From a bacterium (lineage in GTDB: Bacteria > SM23-31 > JAUVVT01), in assembly GCA_030604505.1 (NCBI GenBank), contig JAUVVT010000001.1, positions 1 to 22,198 of the forward strand: a DNA stretch of 22,198 nt, read 5' to 3'. A program made the translations under genes and the position numbers. The notes beneath the pieces were generated by a model. It saw nothing but the letters and a program-made list of their open reading frames with translations. It was not told the origin of the DNA and ran no database searches. Of this stretch, positions 7,391 to 14,959 are shown piece by piece. Positions within the stretch are counted from its first letter, which is position 1. The number at the start of each line of letters is the position of its first letter.

Positions 7391-9796
7391 CTAAATTTCT
7401 GTTGAGGGAAAATCGAGCCGTTTTATAATATCGTCCTGTATTGCAGGTAAGAGGTCAAGCAGGTTAACAAATGTGCCATGGATTCTCACGATAAAGACCC
7501 CGTTATATTTTTTCGTATTCTTAATTGCATCCCTGAAAACATCAGCTGATAAGACATTAAAATATGCATAAAATCCGCTTTTCGGGTTAGGTCTGCCGTT
7601 AAATCCAAATATACTGTCCAGAATAGACCGGAATACCTCCTCCCTATCGCTTTTACGGGGATTAAACAGGTCGGGATTGATTCCGAGACTATAGGCATAT
7701 CCCCCGAACATTTTTTCAATGGGCAGTTTTTGTAATGAAACGAGTCTCGGAAGAAGTCCTTTTCTGGCGGCACCAACAGAAGGGTCAAGACCGAAATTCA
7801 GCCGTTCCCTTTCCAATCTGCCGTCGGGAGTAGCGCCCACCCAGTAGCCGTAAAGCAGATGTGTAGAAGGAGTGCTCCAGTCTGCATTAAAGCGGCAGCC
7901 GAATATGTTTTGCTGGTTATTAATCCTATCAGAAACCTTTCTGCATAATTCAACAGCTTCCTTGTCGGCATAATCATCATTATTCCCATACTTCGGAGCA
8001 GATTTCAGGAAAGCATGTAGTTCTTTATTTAAACGAAAATTTTTATTTAATGCATTGATTAAATCTTTAAAAGTAATATCTTTTCTCTTTTCAAACATAT
8101 ATTTAACTGCTGTAAAAGAATCCGAAACGGTTGCCATACCATGAATCAAACACCCCGAACCATTATACGGTGAGCTTTTACCCCTGAAATCCCTTATATC
8201 TATTCCCGAATCCAATCCTCCCATAAAGGTTGATAAAAATGGAACAGGCAGGCTTGAAAGGGCTGCACTACATCCATTTGCGGCGTTCACCATTCTTTTG
8301 ATAAAATAATCAAGCTGCCTGTAAAACACCCTCTTAAACTCATTAACCGATTTAAAAGTATTATTTATTCCAAGCTCTTTATAAGATAATCCAATTTTTT
8401 TGCCTGATATAAGTGATTTTCCGTCATTAATTGTAAGTTCGAGTATTTTTGCCAGATTCAGCCAGCTGTTAGTCGTATTGCCAGATTCCTTACCCATAAT
8501 CAGAGGTTCCTGGCATCCGCCTATGCCGTAATCTTTTAAATCTTTGGATTTAATCCCCTTCTTTTTTAATACCGAAAACAGTTTGTCATCATTAAATAAC
8601 GACGGAGTACTATGACCCAATGTAAAAAAGAATCTGCTGATTGATTTACATATTGATTCGGGTGTATTGTTGTGAAGTTTTACAGAAAGATTTGGCTGGG
8701 GACTGTCTGACTCAAAGAATGCATCGAGAAAGATTTCGGTCATATTGCAGGTAATATCATCCCCCTTTTCATCTCTGCCTCCGACCATAAGATTCTGGGA
8801 GATTGCCCAATTTCTGTCACCGACATTATACAGAGTTAGAAAATGCCGCGCTAACTGTACCGCCAATGCCCGCGGTATCTTTTTATTCAAGTAAAAAAAT
8901 TCAAAAATCCTGTCAATATTTCCGACGGAGAATGCAAAAGGATTGGGAGACTGTTCAATATTCATTACCATCCAGAGAATTATAAAAGACTGCATCGCTT
9001 CATATAAATTTTCTGCTCCATATTTCGGGACTGTTTTACAGGTCTGTGCAATCAATTCAAGCTCCTGCTTTCTTGCTCCCTTGGACTGCTGTGCCTTTTC
9101 AGAAGCAAGCTGACTGTAGCGTTCTGCAAGATTTACTGCTGCGTTTAGAGATTTTATAACTGCATCATAAAACCTCTCCTTTTCTGAATTTTTTCTAAAT
9201 AATTTCTTTTTTTGATTTGCCTTTTTTATAATATATTCAAGTCCATTTTCTAAGACAGGTCTGAAATCGCAAATTGTATGGCCCGTAACCTGCTCCACAA
9301 AATAAACAACCTCTTTTGTCTCAAGTCCCGTACGTTTATAGACGTCGGATAATTGCTTTACATATTCATACTCTGCCCAGAAATTGCGAACCTTTTGTAT
9401 CCTTTCTCTTGTAAGTCTCATCTTCTTATTTGGAGTAATATCATTATAAACAGCCGTAACATCACAGTATCCTTCAAACGTTTCAACCTTAAAACTTGGA
9501 TTTATTAGTGCATAAGTCTTCGAAAATGCATCATCCTCGGTTCCCGCAAAAACCTCACCCTTTCTGATTTCTAATTTTATCCCTCTAATAACCTCATCTA
9601 AAAGTTCAGCCTGAATTTGTGCTTTGGAATATTTTTTCCCGTTTTTCATTAATCTTTTCAACTTTTTCATTCTGATTTCCTGAATAAAAAACCAGCCGTC
9701 CAACCTTTTTGTTGAAAGATTCGCACCTTTAATCGTTTCGATTCCTTTTTTGAGTCTATTAACATTTAAAATTTCCGAAAAATCTAAATCACTCAT
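7391..9796 (-). CDS. Glycyl radical enzyme (PFL/dehydratase superfamily), substrate unknown
   Basis: An 801-residue member of the pyruvate formate-lyase-like superfamily, oxygen-sensitive and active only after its glycine is converted to a radical. The thiyl-radical cysteine is Cys428 in IGGCQEP, and the radical glycine is Gly774 in VRIHGTF, 27 residues from the C-terminus as expected. Other family features are GATPDGR (654-660), FNVLS (746-750) and the terminal DLLPAIQDDIIKR. The G-C-x-E-P motif resembles the dehydratase/C-C, C-N and C-S lyase group, not true PFL, which has two adjacent cysteines. The radical loop is unusual: relatives generally have R-V-x-G-Y/F/W, whereas this has R-I-H-G-T. 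The substrate cannot be assigned. The gene lies 65 nt after the glycoside hydrolase-like gene on the same strand and faces its activase. The ATG at 9796 has no clear Shine-Dalgarno. Confidence 0.92.
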   Translation of the reverse strand: MSDLDFSEILNVNRLKKGIETIKGANLSTKRLDGWFFIQEIRMKKLKRLMKNGKKYSKAQIQAELLDEVIRGIKLEIRKGEVFAGTEDDAFSKTYALINPSFKVETFEGYCDVTAVYNDITPNKKMRLTRERIQKVRNFWAEYEYVKQLSDVYKRTGLETKEVVYFVEQVTGHTICDFRPVLENGLEYIIKKANQKKKLFRKNSEKERFYDAVIKSLNAAVNLAERYSQLASEKAQQSKGARKQELELIAQTCKTVPKYGAENLYEAMQSFIILWMVMNIEQSPNPFAFSVGNIDRIFEFFYLNKKIPRALAVQLARHFLTLYNVGDRNWAISQNLMVGGRDEKGDDITCNMTEIFLDAFFESDSPQPNLSVKLHNNTPESICKSISRFFFTLGHSTPSLFNDDKLFSVLKKKGIKSKDLKDYGIGGCQEPLIMGKESGNTTNSWLNLAKILELTINDGKSLISGKKIGLSYKELGINNTFKSVNEFKRVFYRQLDYFIKRMVNAANGCSAALSSLPVPFLSTFMGGLDSGIDIRDFRGKSSPYNGSGCLIHGMATVSDSFTAVKYMFEKRKDITFKDLINALNKNFRLNKELHAFLKSAPKYGNNDDYADKEAVELCRKVSDRINNQQNIFGCRFNADWSTPSTHLLYGYWVGATPDGRLERERLNFGLDPSVGAARKGLLPRLVSLQKLPIEKMFGGYAYSLGINPDLFNPRKSDREEVFRSILDSIFGFNGRPNPKSGFYAYFNVLSADVFRDAIKNTKKYNGVFIVRIHGTFVNLLDLLPAIQDDIIKRLDFPSTEI

Positions 9797-9861
9797 ATTA
9801 TTATTTTTTTAGAAATATGATTTATAAAAAATTTATTTATCTAAATATGGCAAATATTAAT

Positions 9862-10941
9862 CTATTTTTCAACATCTTTAATTATTTTCAGAAAAACATC
9901 CCATTTATCCTCTTTTATCATATGGTCGAAACTAAAAACAAAAACTCCCGAAGAACCATCGGAAAGTCCTTTTATTACTGCCTTTTCAAACTCTTCATCT
10001 GTCATTTTTACAGGTTCCGAAACTCCCTGAACTATCACCCAGACCGGTTTTTTTGTAAGCTCAATAATCTCTTTTGTAACATCACCAATCCAATCCACAT
10101 CCCTGTTGCACATTAAATGATATGACATCGGCGAAAAAACATCAATGTATTCAGCAAGTTTCTTGTAATCCTGACAGATTATCTTTTTTATTGCCCTGTC
10201 AAAATCAACTAACCGCCACGGAACACCAAATAATCCGACGGTTTTACCAGGATATTTTTCATCCACCAACTTCCGGACATTCGCACAAAAACTTGTTATC
10301 TGTTCGCATTTCCATTCTCTCCAAATGTTTTCGCTATTATCTAAAACCCAGCCGGCAGTTTCTTCCGTATTATTCAGATTATCCGGAATTTTAATCTCCG
10401 TTTCTTTCTGAAATTTATCTATGCAGTTATTGCAGAAACAACTTTCATAAATATTCGGTTCCTTCACCTCCCAGTGACAGGGATACCTGATAAAATCGAG
10501 CCAAACCCCGTCATAAAATCCCTTTGAGAACATCCTGTCAATCTCTTTTAATTTCATTTGTCTTACCTTATCATTTGAGGGGCAGACTCCGGCATACCAT
10601 CCCTCTTCTTTAAGGAACTCTCCATTTGATAAGATGGGTCTTGAATCCAGTATATCATTCCAAATCTTTTTACCTACAAATATGCTGTATTCAAAAAACG
10701 TTTTTATATCCTTTTTTTGGAGTGCCGCAGGAATGCTTTCTTCCTTGAACTTTGCCCAAACTCCGTTTATACCAGCACCCGCAATATAATCGGCAATCTG
10801 CTCAGCAGAAAGTCCTTTACATATATCAGCATTTCTATTAAATCCGTATACACCGATCATTTTACCACTCTCTTTATTTTCTGTACAAACTGAATTAAAA
10901 ACAAAAATTGAAAATATTAATAAAAAAAATATTTTTTTCAT
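9862..10941 (-). CDS. Secreted putative glycoside hydrolase (TIM-barrel, GHL-like)
   Basis: A 359-residue exported protein. The start MKKIFFLLIFSIFVFNSVC is a signal peptide; Cys19 could be a lipid-attachment site but the preceding residues (N-S-V) fit a lipobox poorly. The body reads like a TIM-barrel hydrolase-like family: GINGVWAKF near 58-65, GFYDGVWLDFIRYP (141-154, Asp149 at a barrel strand end), a cysteine cluster CFCNNC (168-173) as in related 'putative glycosyl hydrolase' proteins, then YIDVFSPMSYH and SGVFVFSFDHM as later strands. It probably acts on a polysaccharide or glycoside outside the cytoplasm; catalysis is not proven. It sits between the beta-lactamase-fold gene (190 nt upstream) and the glycyl radical enzyme gene (65 nt downstream), all in the same direction. 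The exact family is uncertain. Confidence 0.75.
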   Translation of the reverse strand: MKKIFFLLIFSIFVFNSVCTENKESGKMIGVYGFNRNADICKGLSAEQIADYIAGAGINGVWAKFKEESIPAALQKKDIKTFFEYSIFVGKKIWNDILDSRPILSNGEFLKEEGWYAGVCPSNDKVRQMKLKEIDRMFSKGFYDGVWLDFIRYPCHWEVKEPNIYESCFCNNCIDKFQKETEIKIPDNLNNTEETAGWVLDNSENIWREWKCEQITSFCANVRKLVDEKYPGKTVGLFGVPWRLVDFDRAIKKIICQDYKKLAEYIDVFSPMSYHLMCNRDVDWIGDVTKEIIELTKKPVWVIVQGVSEPVKMTDEEFEKAVIKGLSDGSSGVFVFSFDHMIKEDKWDVFLKIIKDVEK

Positions 10942-10977
10942 CGTGTATTCTTTTTTTATTCTTACTTTCTTTCTGCT

Positions 10978-11004
10978 GGCGAAGGTGTTTTCTTCACCTT
11001 CGCC
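10978..11004. repeat. 10-bp perfect inverted repeat in the intergenic region
   Basis: GGCGAAGGTG (10978-10987), 7-nt loop, CACCTTCGCC (10995-11004). It is one of the few G+C-rich stretches in the intergenic DNA. On the minus strand it lies about 125 nt past the stop of the beta-lactamase-fold gene without a following T-run; on the plus strand TTTGTTT follows. It may be a terminator or part of a mobile palindromic repeat together with the adjacent element. Confidence 0.6.
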
Positions 11005-11012
11005 TTTGTTTC

Positions 11013-11096
11013 AGCTCCGATAGGGGCGAAATGTTTATAGATAAATTTAAAAAACCAAGTTAAAGCTCCATAGGTGTGTCATTGAATATATTTATA
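11013..11096. repeat. Two degenerate copies of an AGCTCC(G)ATAGG repeat
   Basis: AGCTCCGATAGGGGCGAAAT at 11013-11032, then TTTATAG; a weaker copy, AGCTCCATAGGTGTGTCATT, starts at 11064. The first copy resembles, from memory, short intergenic repeats of the form CTCCGTAGGAGCGA..ATGTTTATAG common in some A+T-rich Bacteroidota-like genomes. No coding capacity. The link to that repeat family is a recollection, not a search result. Confidence 0.4.
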
Positions 11097-11130
11097 ATAG
11101 AAGCAAAATGTTTTTTAATTTTATGAATCC

Positions 11131-12204
11131 CTATACAGCAATATCTTTTATTGACATCAATATCTCATCGTGGAAGTTTGGTCTGAATTCTGTAATTTTA
11201 TTGTTTTCTCTTGTCGGGTGAACCCTGTTCGTAAGAAGAATAATAAACAGCTCATTTAAAGGGTCAATCCACATAGATGTGCCGGTATAGCCCAGATGTC
11301 CGAAAGAGTTTTCTGAAAAATAACTTCCGATAACATCCCCTTCCCCCATAAACATTCTCCATCCAAGTGCCCATTTGCAATCGGGTATGTCTGTGGTTCT
11401 TGCTGTAAATTCCTTGACAGTATCTGGATGAATCAGATTTATACCTTTATAATCACCACCGTTCATTATCATTTGGCAGAAGTTTGCAATATCACTTGAG
11501 TTGCTGAACAAACCGGCATGCCCCGATATTCCACCCATTACATAAGCATTTTCATCGTGAACTTCACCCTGAATGACTCTTCCTCTAAACTTACAATCCT
11601 CTGTCGGAGGAATCTTTTCCCGCATATCTTCGGGAGGACAGAAAAACGTATTTTCCATATCCAATGGCTTATATATCATATCGGAACAAAACTTATCAAA
11701 TCCTGCAGATGTTATCCTTTCAATAATTTCGCCAAGCAGTATATATCCCAAATCACTGTAATCACACTTTACACCTGGATTAGCTTCAAGTGCAATCTGA
11801 TATAAATTTTCCAATAAACTCTGTTTATCAGATGATGATTCAAAAAGCGGTTTCCACGGGGGAAGACCAGAAGAATGATTGAGCAGATGTCTGACCTTTA
11901 CAAGGTCTTTGTATTCCCCTTTATACTCAGGAATGTAATAGTTTACATTCTTTTCAATATCAATTTCACCTTTGTCTTTTAATATCATAACGGCAGTCGC
12001 CGCGGCAATTACTTTTGTAAGAGAAGCAAGGTCATATATGGTATTCTCATTAACCTTTTTAGAGTTGTTCTCATAAGAAAAACTCCCAAAACCTTTGTTA
12101 TATATAAGATTATCACTGTATGATATTAAGGCGGAGCCTCCGGGAAATACACAATTTTTTACTGCATAATTTATTAATTTTTCAATATTTTCTTCAATAA
12201 ACAT
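11131..12204 (-). CDS. Serine hydrolase, beta-lactamase fold (class C / AmiE-like)
   Basis: A 357-residue member of the serine beta-lactamase/penicillin-binding superfamily. The catalytic S-x-x-K is Ser61-Leu-Thr-Lys64 in YDLASLTKV; the second motif is Tyr149-Ser-Asp151 in CDYSDLGYILLGE; the third, His303-Leu-Gly305, is in FGHLGYTGTSMWIDP. The stretch VHDENAYVMGGISGHAGLFS (215-234) is characteristic of a subgroup that includes proteins linked to N-acetylhexosaminidases and the Bacillus AmiE type of N-acetylmuramyl-L-alanine amidase. It has no signal peptide, so a cytoplasmic esterase, amidase or muropeptide-recycling role fits better than antibiotic resistance. It precedes the glycoside hydrolase-like and glycyl radical enzyme genes on the same strand, but the 190-nt gap with repeats argues against tight coupling. 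The fold is certain, the substrate is not. Confidence 0.88.
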   Translation of the reverse strand: MFIEENIEKLINYAVKNCVFPGGSALISYSDNLIYNKGFGSFSYENNSKKVNENTIYDLASLTKVIAAATAVMILKDKGEIDIEKNVNYYIPEYKGEYKDLVKVRHLLNHSSGLPPWKPLFESSSDKQSLLENLYQIALEANPGVKCDYSDLGYILLGEIIERITSAGFDKFCSDMIYKPLDMENTFFCPPEDMREKIPPTEDCKFRGRVIQGEVHDENAYVMGGISGHAGLFSNSSDIANFCQMIMNGGDYKGINLIHPDTVKEFTARTTDIPDCKWALGWRMFMGEGDVIGSYFSENSFGHLGYTGTSMWIDPLNELFIILLTNRVHPTRENNKITEFRPNFHDEILMSIKDIAV

Positions 12205-12238
12205 TATTTATAATATCTAAGAAGTATGAAAAAATAAT

Positions 12239-12691
12239 TCAGATTTTAATTGTAAATAGATAAAGATTGATAGCAGTTTGAAGGGAAAAACCAATTGAAA
12301 GGAAAATAAAACCGATTATGCCAATAATACCTTTATTAAATTTTTCTTCCATCCAGTAGTGGATTGAAACTATTTTCTTAATCCAGAAAAAAATGGCAAA
12401 AAATAAAAAATAAAGAATAACAGAAACGTAGGTCAATATGAATAGGAAATTAAGCTTCAGTACGTCAAAATTTTCAAACCGAAAAAGAATAAAAATTGAA
12501 ATTAAAAAAATGAAAGAAAAGGTAATAAAACCTTTTCTTTTTCTATTATATGCAGCCGGTGATTTATATAAAAAATCTCTTATTCTTATGAATACATTAG
12601 CGCCGATTGCTTCTAACGATAATAGAAATATTCCGATTAAATTAAAAACCAAACCGATTAACGTGAGGTAATAAATAAAATTATATCTCAT
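12239..12691 (-). CDS. Small integral membrane protein, unknown function
   Basis: 150 residues with four predicted membrane helices at about 7-29, 53-70, 78-103 and 120-143. The segment between helices 1 and 2 is basic (RIRDFLYKSPAAYNRKRK), so by the positive-inside rule this loop and both termini would face the cytoplasm or its boundary. Not recognised. Features such as LIGLVFNLIGIFLL and GFSLQTAINL resemble small helical membrane proteins with G-x-x-x-Q repeats. The ATG at 12691 lies 35 nt after the HU stop codon, so it is probably cotranscribed with HU; its stop is 34 nt before the start of the beta-lactamase-fold gene. No good Shine-Dalgarno. Confidence 0.7.
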   Translation of the reverse strand: MRYNFIYYLTLIGLVFNLIGIFLLSLEAIGANVFIRIRDFLYKSPAAYNRKRKGFITFSFIFLISIFILFRFENFDVLKLNFLFILTYVSVILYFLFFAIFFWIKKIVSIHYWMEEKFNKGIIGIIGFIFLSIGFSLQTAINLYLFTIKI

Positions 12692-12726
12692 TCATTACTT
12701 TCAATAAATATTATGACAATAGTCAA

Positions 12727-13038
12727 TTATTGTTGGTCCAATGGTTTCTGCAATGATTTCATCAGTAATTTTCCGGGCTTAAAAAATGCTTTTTTATGCG
12801 GCGGCACATATATAACTTCATTAGTTTTTGGATTTCTCGCTTTAGGTTTTGCTTTAGCTTTCTTGACACCAAGAACCCCAAATCCTCTTATTTCTACACG
12901 TACCTCCGGACTTGCATTTGATAGAATATTCGTTAATACCTTAAAAGCACCATCTACTATTGGGGCAACTTTTTCGTGAGTAAATCCTGTCTTTTGAGAC
13001 ACAATCTTTACTACGTCCTTTTTAACAAAAGTTCTCAT
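12727..13038 (-). CDS. HU/IHF-family DNA-binding protein
   Basis: A 103-residue histone-like protein that bends and compacts DNA as a dimer. The N-terminus MRTFVKKDVVKIVSQKTGF is the usual first helix. VEIRGFGVLGVKKAKAKPKARNP (about 48-70) is the beta-arm start with the G-F-G and K/R-A-R-N-P signature; the DNA-intercalating Pro falls in ARNPKT. The C-terminus VPPHKKAFFKPGKLL is typical. It is slightly longer than the common 90 residues, with a short tail. A strong GGAGG lies 7 nt before the ATG, and a candidate sigma-70-type promoter precedes it, so it probably starts a transcript that includes the small membrane protein gene. Confidence 0.95.
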   Translation of the reverse strand: MRTFVKKDVVKIVSQKTGFTHEKVAPIVDGAFKVLTNILSNASPEVRVEIRGFGVLGVKKAKAKPKARNPKTNEVIYVPPHKKAFFKPGKLLMKSLQKPLDQQ

Positions 13039-13091
13039 AAAATTTCCTCCATATAATTTTTTAGAAGTCTATAAAATCAAATAACATAGAA

Positions 13092-13120
13092 AATATAACA
13101 AAAAAATAAAAAAAACGCAA
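13092..13120 (-). promoter_or_regulatory. Candidate promoter of the HU gene
   Basis: On the minus strand: TTGCGT (13120-13115), a 17-nt spacer made almost entirely of T, and TATATT (13097-13092). The expected start of transcription would give a leader of about 45-50 nt before the HU ATG at 13038. The -10 box differs from consensus at one position; the -35 box keeps only TTG plus weak matches. The homopolymer spacer makes chance occurrence possible. Confidence 0.35.
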
Positions 13121-13238
13121 ACATTATTTACTTTATTTTCAAAATCTTATAATATTTTTTATAAATACTGTCCGCAAGTCAATATTTGAGCTAATAATCT
13201 GATTATTCTTGGGTTAAGTATTGCTAAAATAAAGAAAT

Positions 13239-13460
13239 TTAAAATTTTTCGGCTTCATCAATCAACATAATTGGAATATCGTCTTCAATTTTATATTTTA
13301 ACTTGCAATTATGACAAATCAATCTCTGGTTTTCTTTGTCATATTCAAGGTCTGCCTGCTTCTTTTCTTCTGTACCATCTTCATTCTTGATAATGATTTC
13401 CCCCTTACATTTCGGGCAGGCAAGTATTTCAAGCAATTCTTTATCTAACATAAGCAACAT
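13239..13460 (-). CDS. Trm112-family zinc-ribbon protein
   Basis: 73 residues with two zinc-ligand pairs, C15-PK-C18 and C49-HN-C52, preceded by the family opening LDKELLEILACPKCKG and followed by DDIPIMLIDEA, typical of bacterial Trm112/YcaR-like proteins. In other organisms Trm112 activates methyltransferases; bacterial members are little studied. Two ATG codons are possible, 13460 and 13451; the second (MLDKELLEILACPKC) matches the family start better, and neither has a clear Shine-Dalgarno. It begins 23 nt after the gcvPB stop, so it is probably the last gene of the glycine-cleavage operon; a 200-nt gap separates it from HU. Confidence 0.88.
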   Translation of the reverse strand: MLLMLDKELLEILACPKCKGEIIIKNEDGTEEKKQADLEYDKENQRLICHNCKLKYKIEDDIPIMLIDEAEKF

Positions 13461-13483
13461 ATTTATTTTAAATAAATAACGGA

Positions 13484-14929
13484 TTATTTATCATACTTTA
13501 CATCAAGTTCTCTGCCGGCTTTTGCTTCATCTAATCTGCCGATAGGTGTGGTTTGGGGTGAACTATGCAAAACCTCAGGATTCTTTTCCGCTTCTTCCTT
13601 AATCTTTATCATTGCCTCGGCAAAAGAATCTAAAGAACTGCGAGATTCGGTCTCTGTGGGTTCGATCATTAATGCCTCTTTTACTATCAGTGGAAAATAT
13701 ATAGTAGGTGAATGAAACCCAAAATCCAAAAGTCTCTTTGCAACATCAAGTGTTCTAATCCCATATTCTTTCAGATTCTCACCGGAAGCAACGAATTCAT
13801 GCATACAATAATCTTTATAAGGTATAGAAAAATGTTTTTCAAGTTTTTTGAGAAGATAGTTTGCATTTATAATAGCATTCTCACTAACCTCTTTTAGACC
13901 TTTAGCTCCAAGAATCCTGATGTAAGTGTATGCTTTAACGAATATAGAAAAATTTCCGAAAAATGAGTGAATTTTTCCAATCGAATTTTTATAACTATAA
14001 TTCCATTTAAATGAACTGCCGTCTTTAATTATTCTGGGGACTGGCAGAAATGGCTCGAGTCTTTCAACCACTCCGATTGGTCCCGAACCGGGTCCTCCTC
14101 CTCCATGCGGTGCAGAAAAGGTCTTATGCAGATTGACGTGCATAATATCAAATCCCATATCGCCTGGTCGCGTGATTCCCATAAGAGCATTAAGATTTGC
14201 TCCATCCATATACATTAATGCACCCCGGCTGTGAACTATTTCGGATATTTCAAATATTTGCTCTTCAAATAATCCCAGAGTATTGGGATTTGTAACCATC
14301 AGCACGGCGGTGTTCTTATCAACATATTTCTTGATTTCTTCTATATCAAGTTTACCCTGCTCGTTTGATTTTATCTGGAAGGCCTTAAATCCGCCGATTG
14401 AGACACTTGCAGGATTTGTCCCGTGAGCAGAATCGGGAATAATAACCGCCGTTCTTTCTTCACCCAATTTTTCAAAGTACCTTTTAGCTATAAGGATTCC
14501 GGATAACTCTCCTTGTGAACCGGCAGCAGGCTGTAATGAAACAACATCAGTGCCGAGAATCTCACATAAATATTCCTCAAGCTCTTTCATCAGCTTTAAA
14601 GCACCCTGCACAAATCTCTCATCCTCAAACGGATGAACATTTCTGAATCCGTCGAGTTTTGCAGTTTCCTCATTAACTTTAGGATTATATTTCATTGTAC
14701 AGGAACCGAGCGGGTAGAATCCTTTGTCGATGTGGTGGTTCTTCCGAGATAAATTTACAAAGTGCCTTACTGCTTCCGGCTCACTAACCTGAGGCAGTTC
14801 TGCATCGCTTTTCCTTTGAAATTCTTCAGGAATTAATTCATTAATATCTTTAGCTTGAACATCAAGCGCGGGCAGTGTATATCCCTTTTTACTATCTGAT
14901 GATATTTCAAATATTAGTTTTTCTTCCAT
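13484..14929 (-). CDS. gcvPB: Glycine dehydrogenase (decarboxylating) subunit 2
   Basis: P-protein subunit 2 of the glycine cleavage system. With subunit 1 it decarboxylates glycine using pyridoxal phosphate and passes the aminomethyl group to the lipoyl arm of GcvH. 481 residues, full length for the split form. The cofactor lysine is Lys269 in VNLHKTFSAPHGGGGPG, followed by the glycine-rich loop. GFYPLGSCTMKYNPK (70-84) and SAHGTNPASVSIGGF (167-181) are other signatures. It lies 30 nt after gcvPA and 23 nt before the Trm112-like gene. No catalytic position appears altered. Confidence 0.97.
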   Translation of the reverse strand: MEEKLIFEISSDSKKGYTLPALDVQAKDINELIPEEFQRKSDAELPQVSEPEAVRHFVNLSRKNHHIDKGFYPLGSCTMKYNPKVNEETAKLDGFRNVHPFEDERFVQGALKLMKELEEYLCEILGTDVVSLQPAAGSQGELSGILIAKRYFEKLGEERTAVIIPDSAHGTNPASVSIGGFKAFQIKSNEQGKLDIEEIKKYVDKNTAVLMVTNPNTLGLFEEQIFEISEIVHSRGALMYMDGANLNALMGITRPGDMGFDIMHVNLHKTFSAPHGGGGPGSGPIGVVERLEPFLPVPRIIKDGSSFKWNYSYKNSIGKIHSFFGNFSIFVKAYTYIRILGAKGLKEVSENAIINANYLLKKLEKHFSIPYKDYCMHEFVASGENLKEYGIRTLDVAKRLLDFGFHSPTIYFPLIVKEALMIEPTETESRSSLDSFAEAMIKIKEEAEKNPEVLHSSPQTTPIGRLDEAKAGRELDVKYDK

Positions 14930-14959
14930 ACTTTAAGATTAACTATTATTTATTAGCTT

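Noticed and set aside
11131..12204. Antibiotic-resistance beta-lactamase
   Set aside because: No signal peptide, YSD instead of YxN, HLG instead of KTG, and VHDENAY...GHAGLFS place it with esterase/amidase-type serine hydrolases; no mobile element surrounds it.
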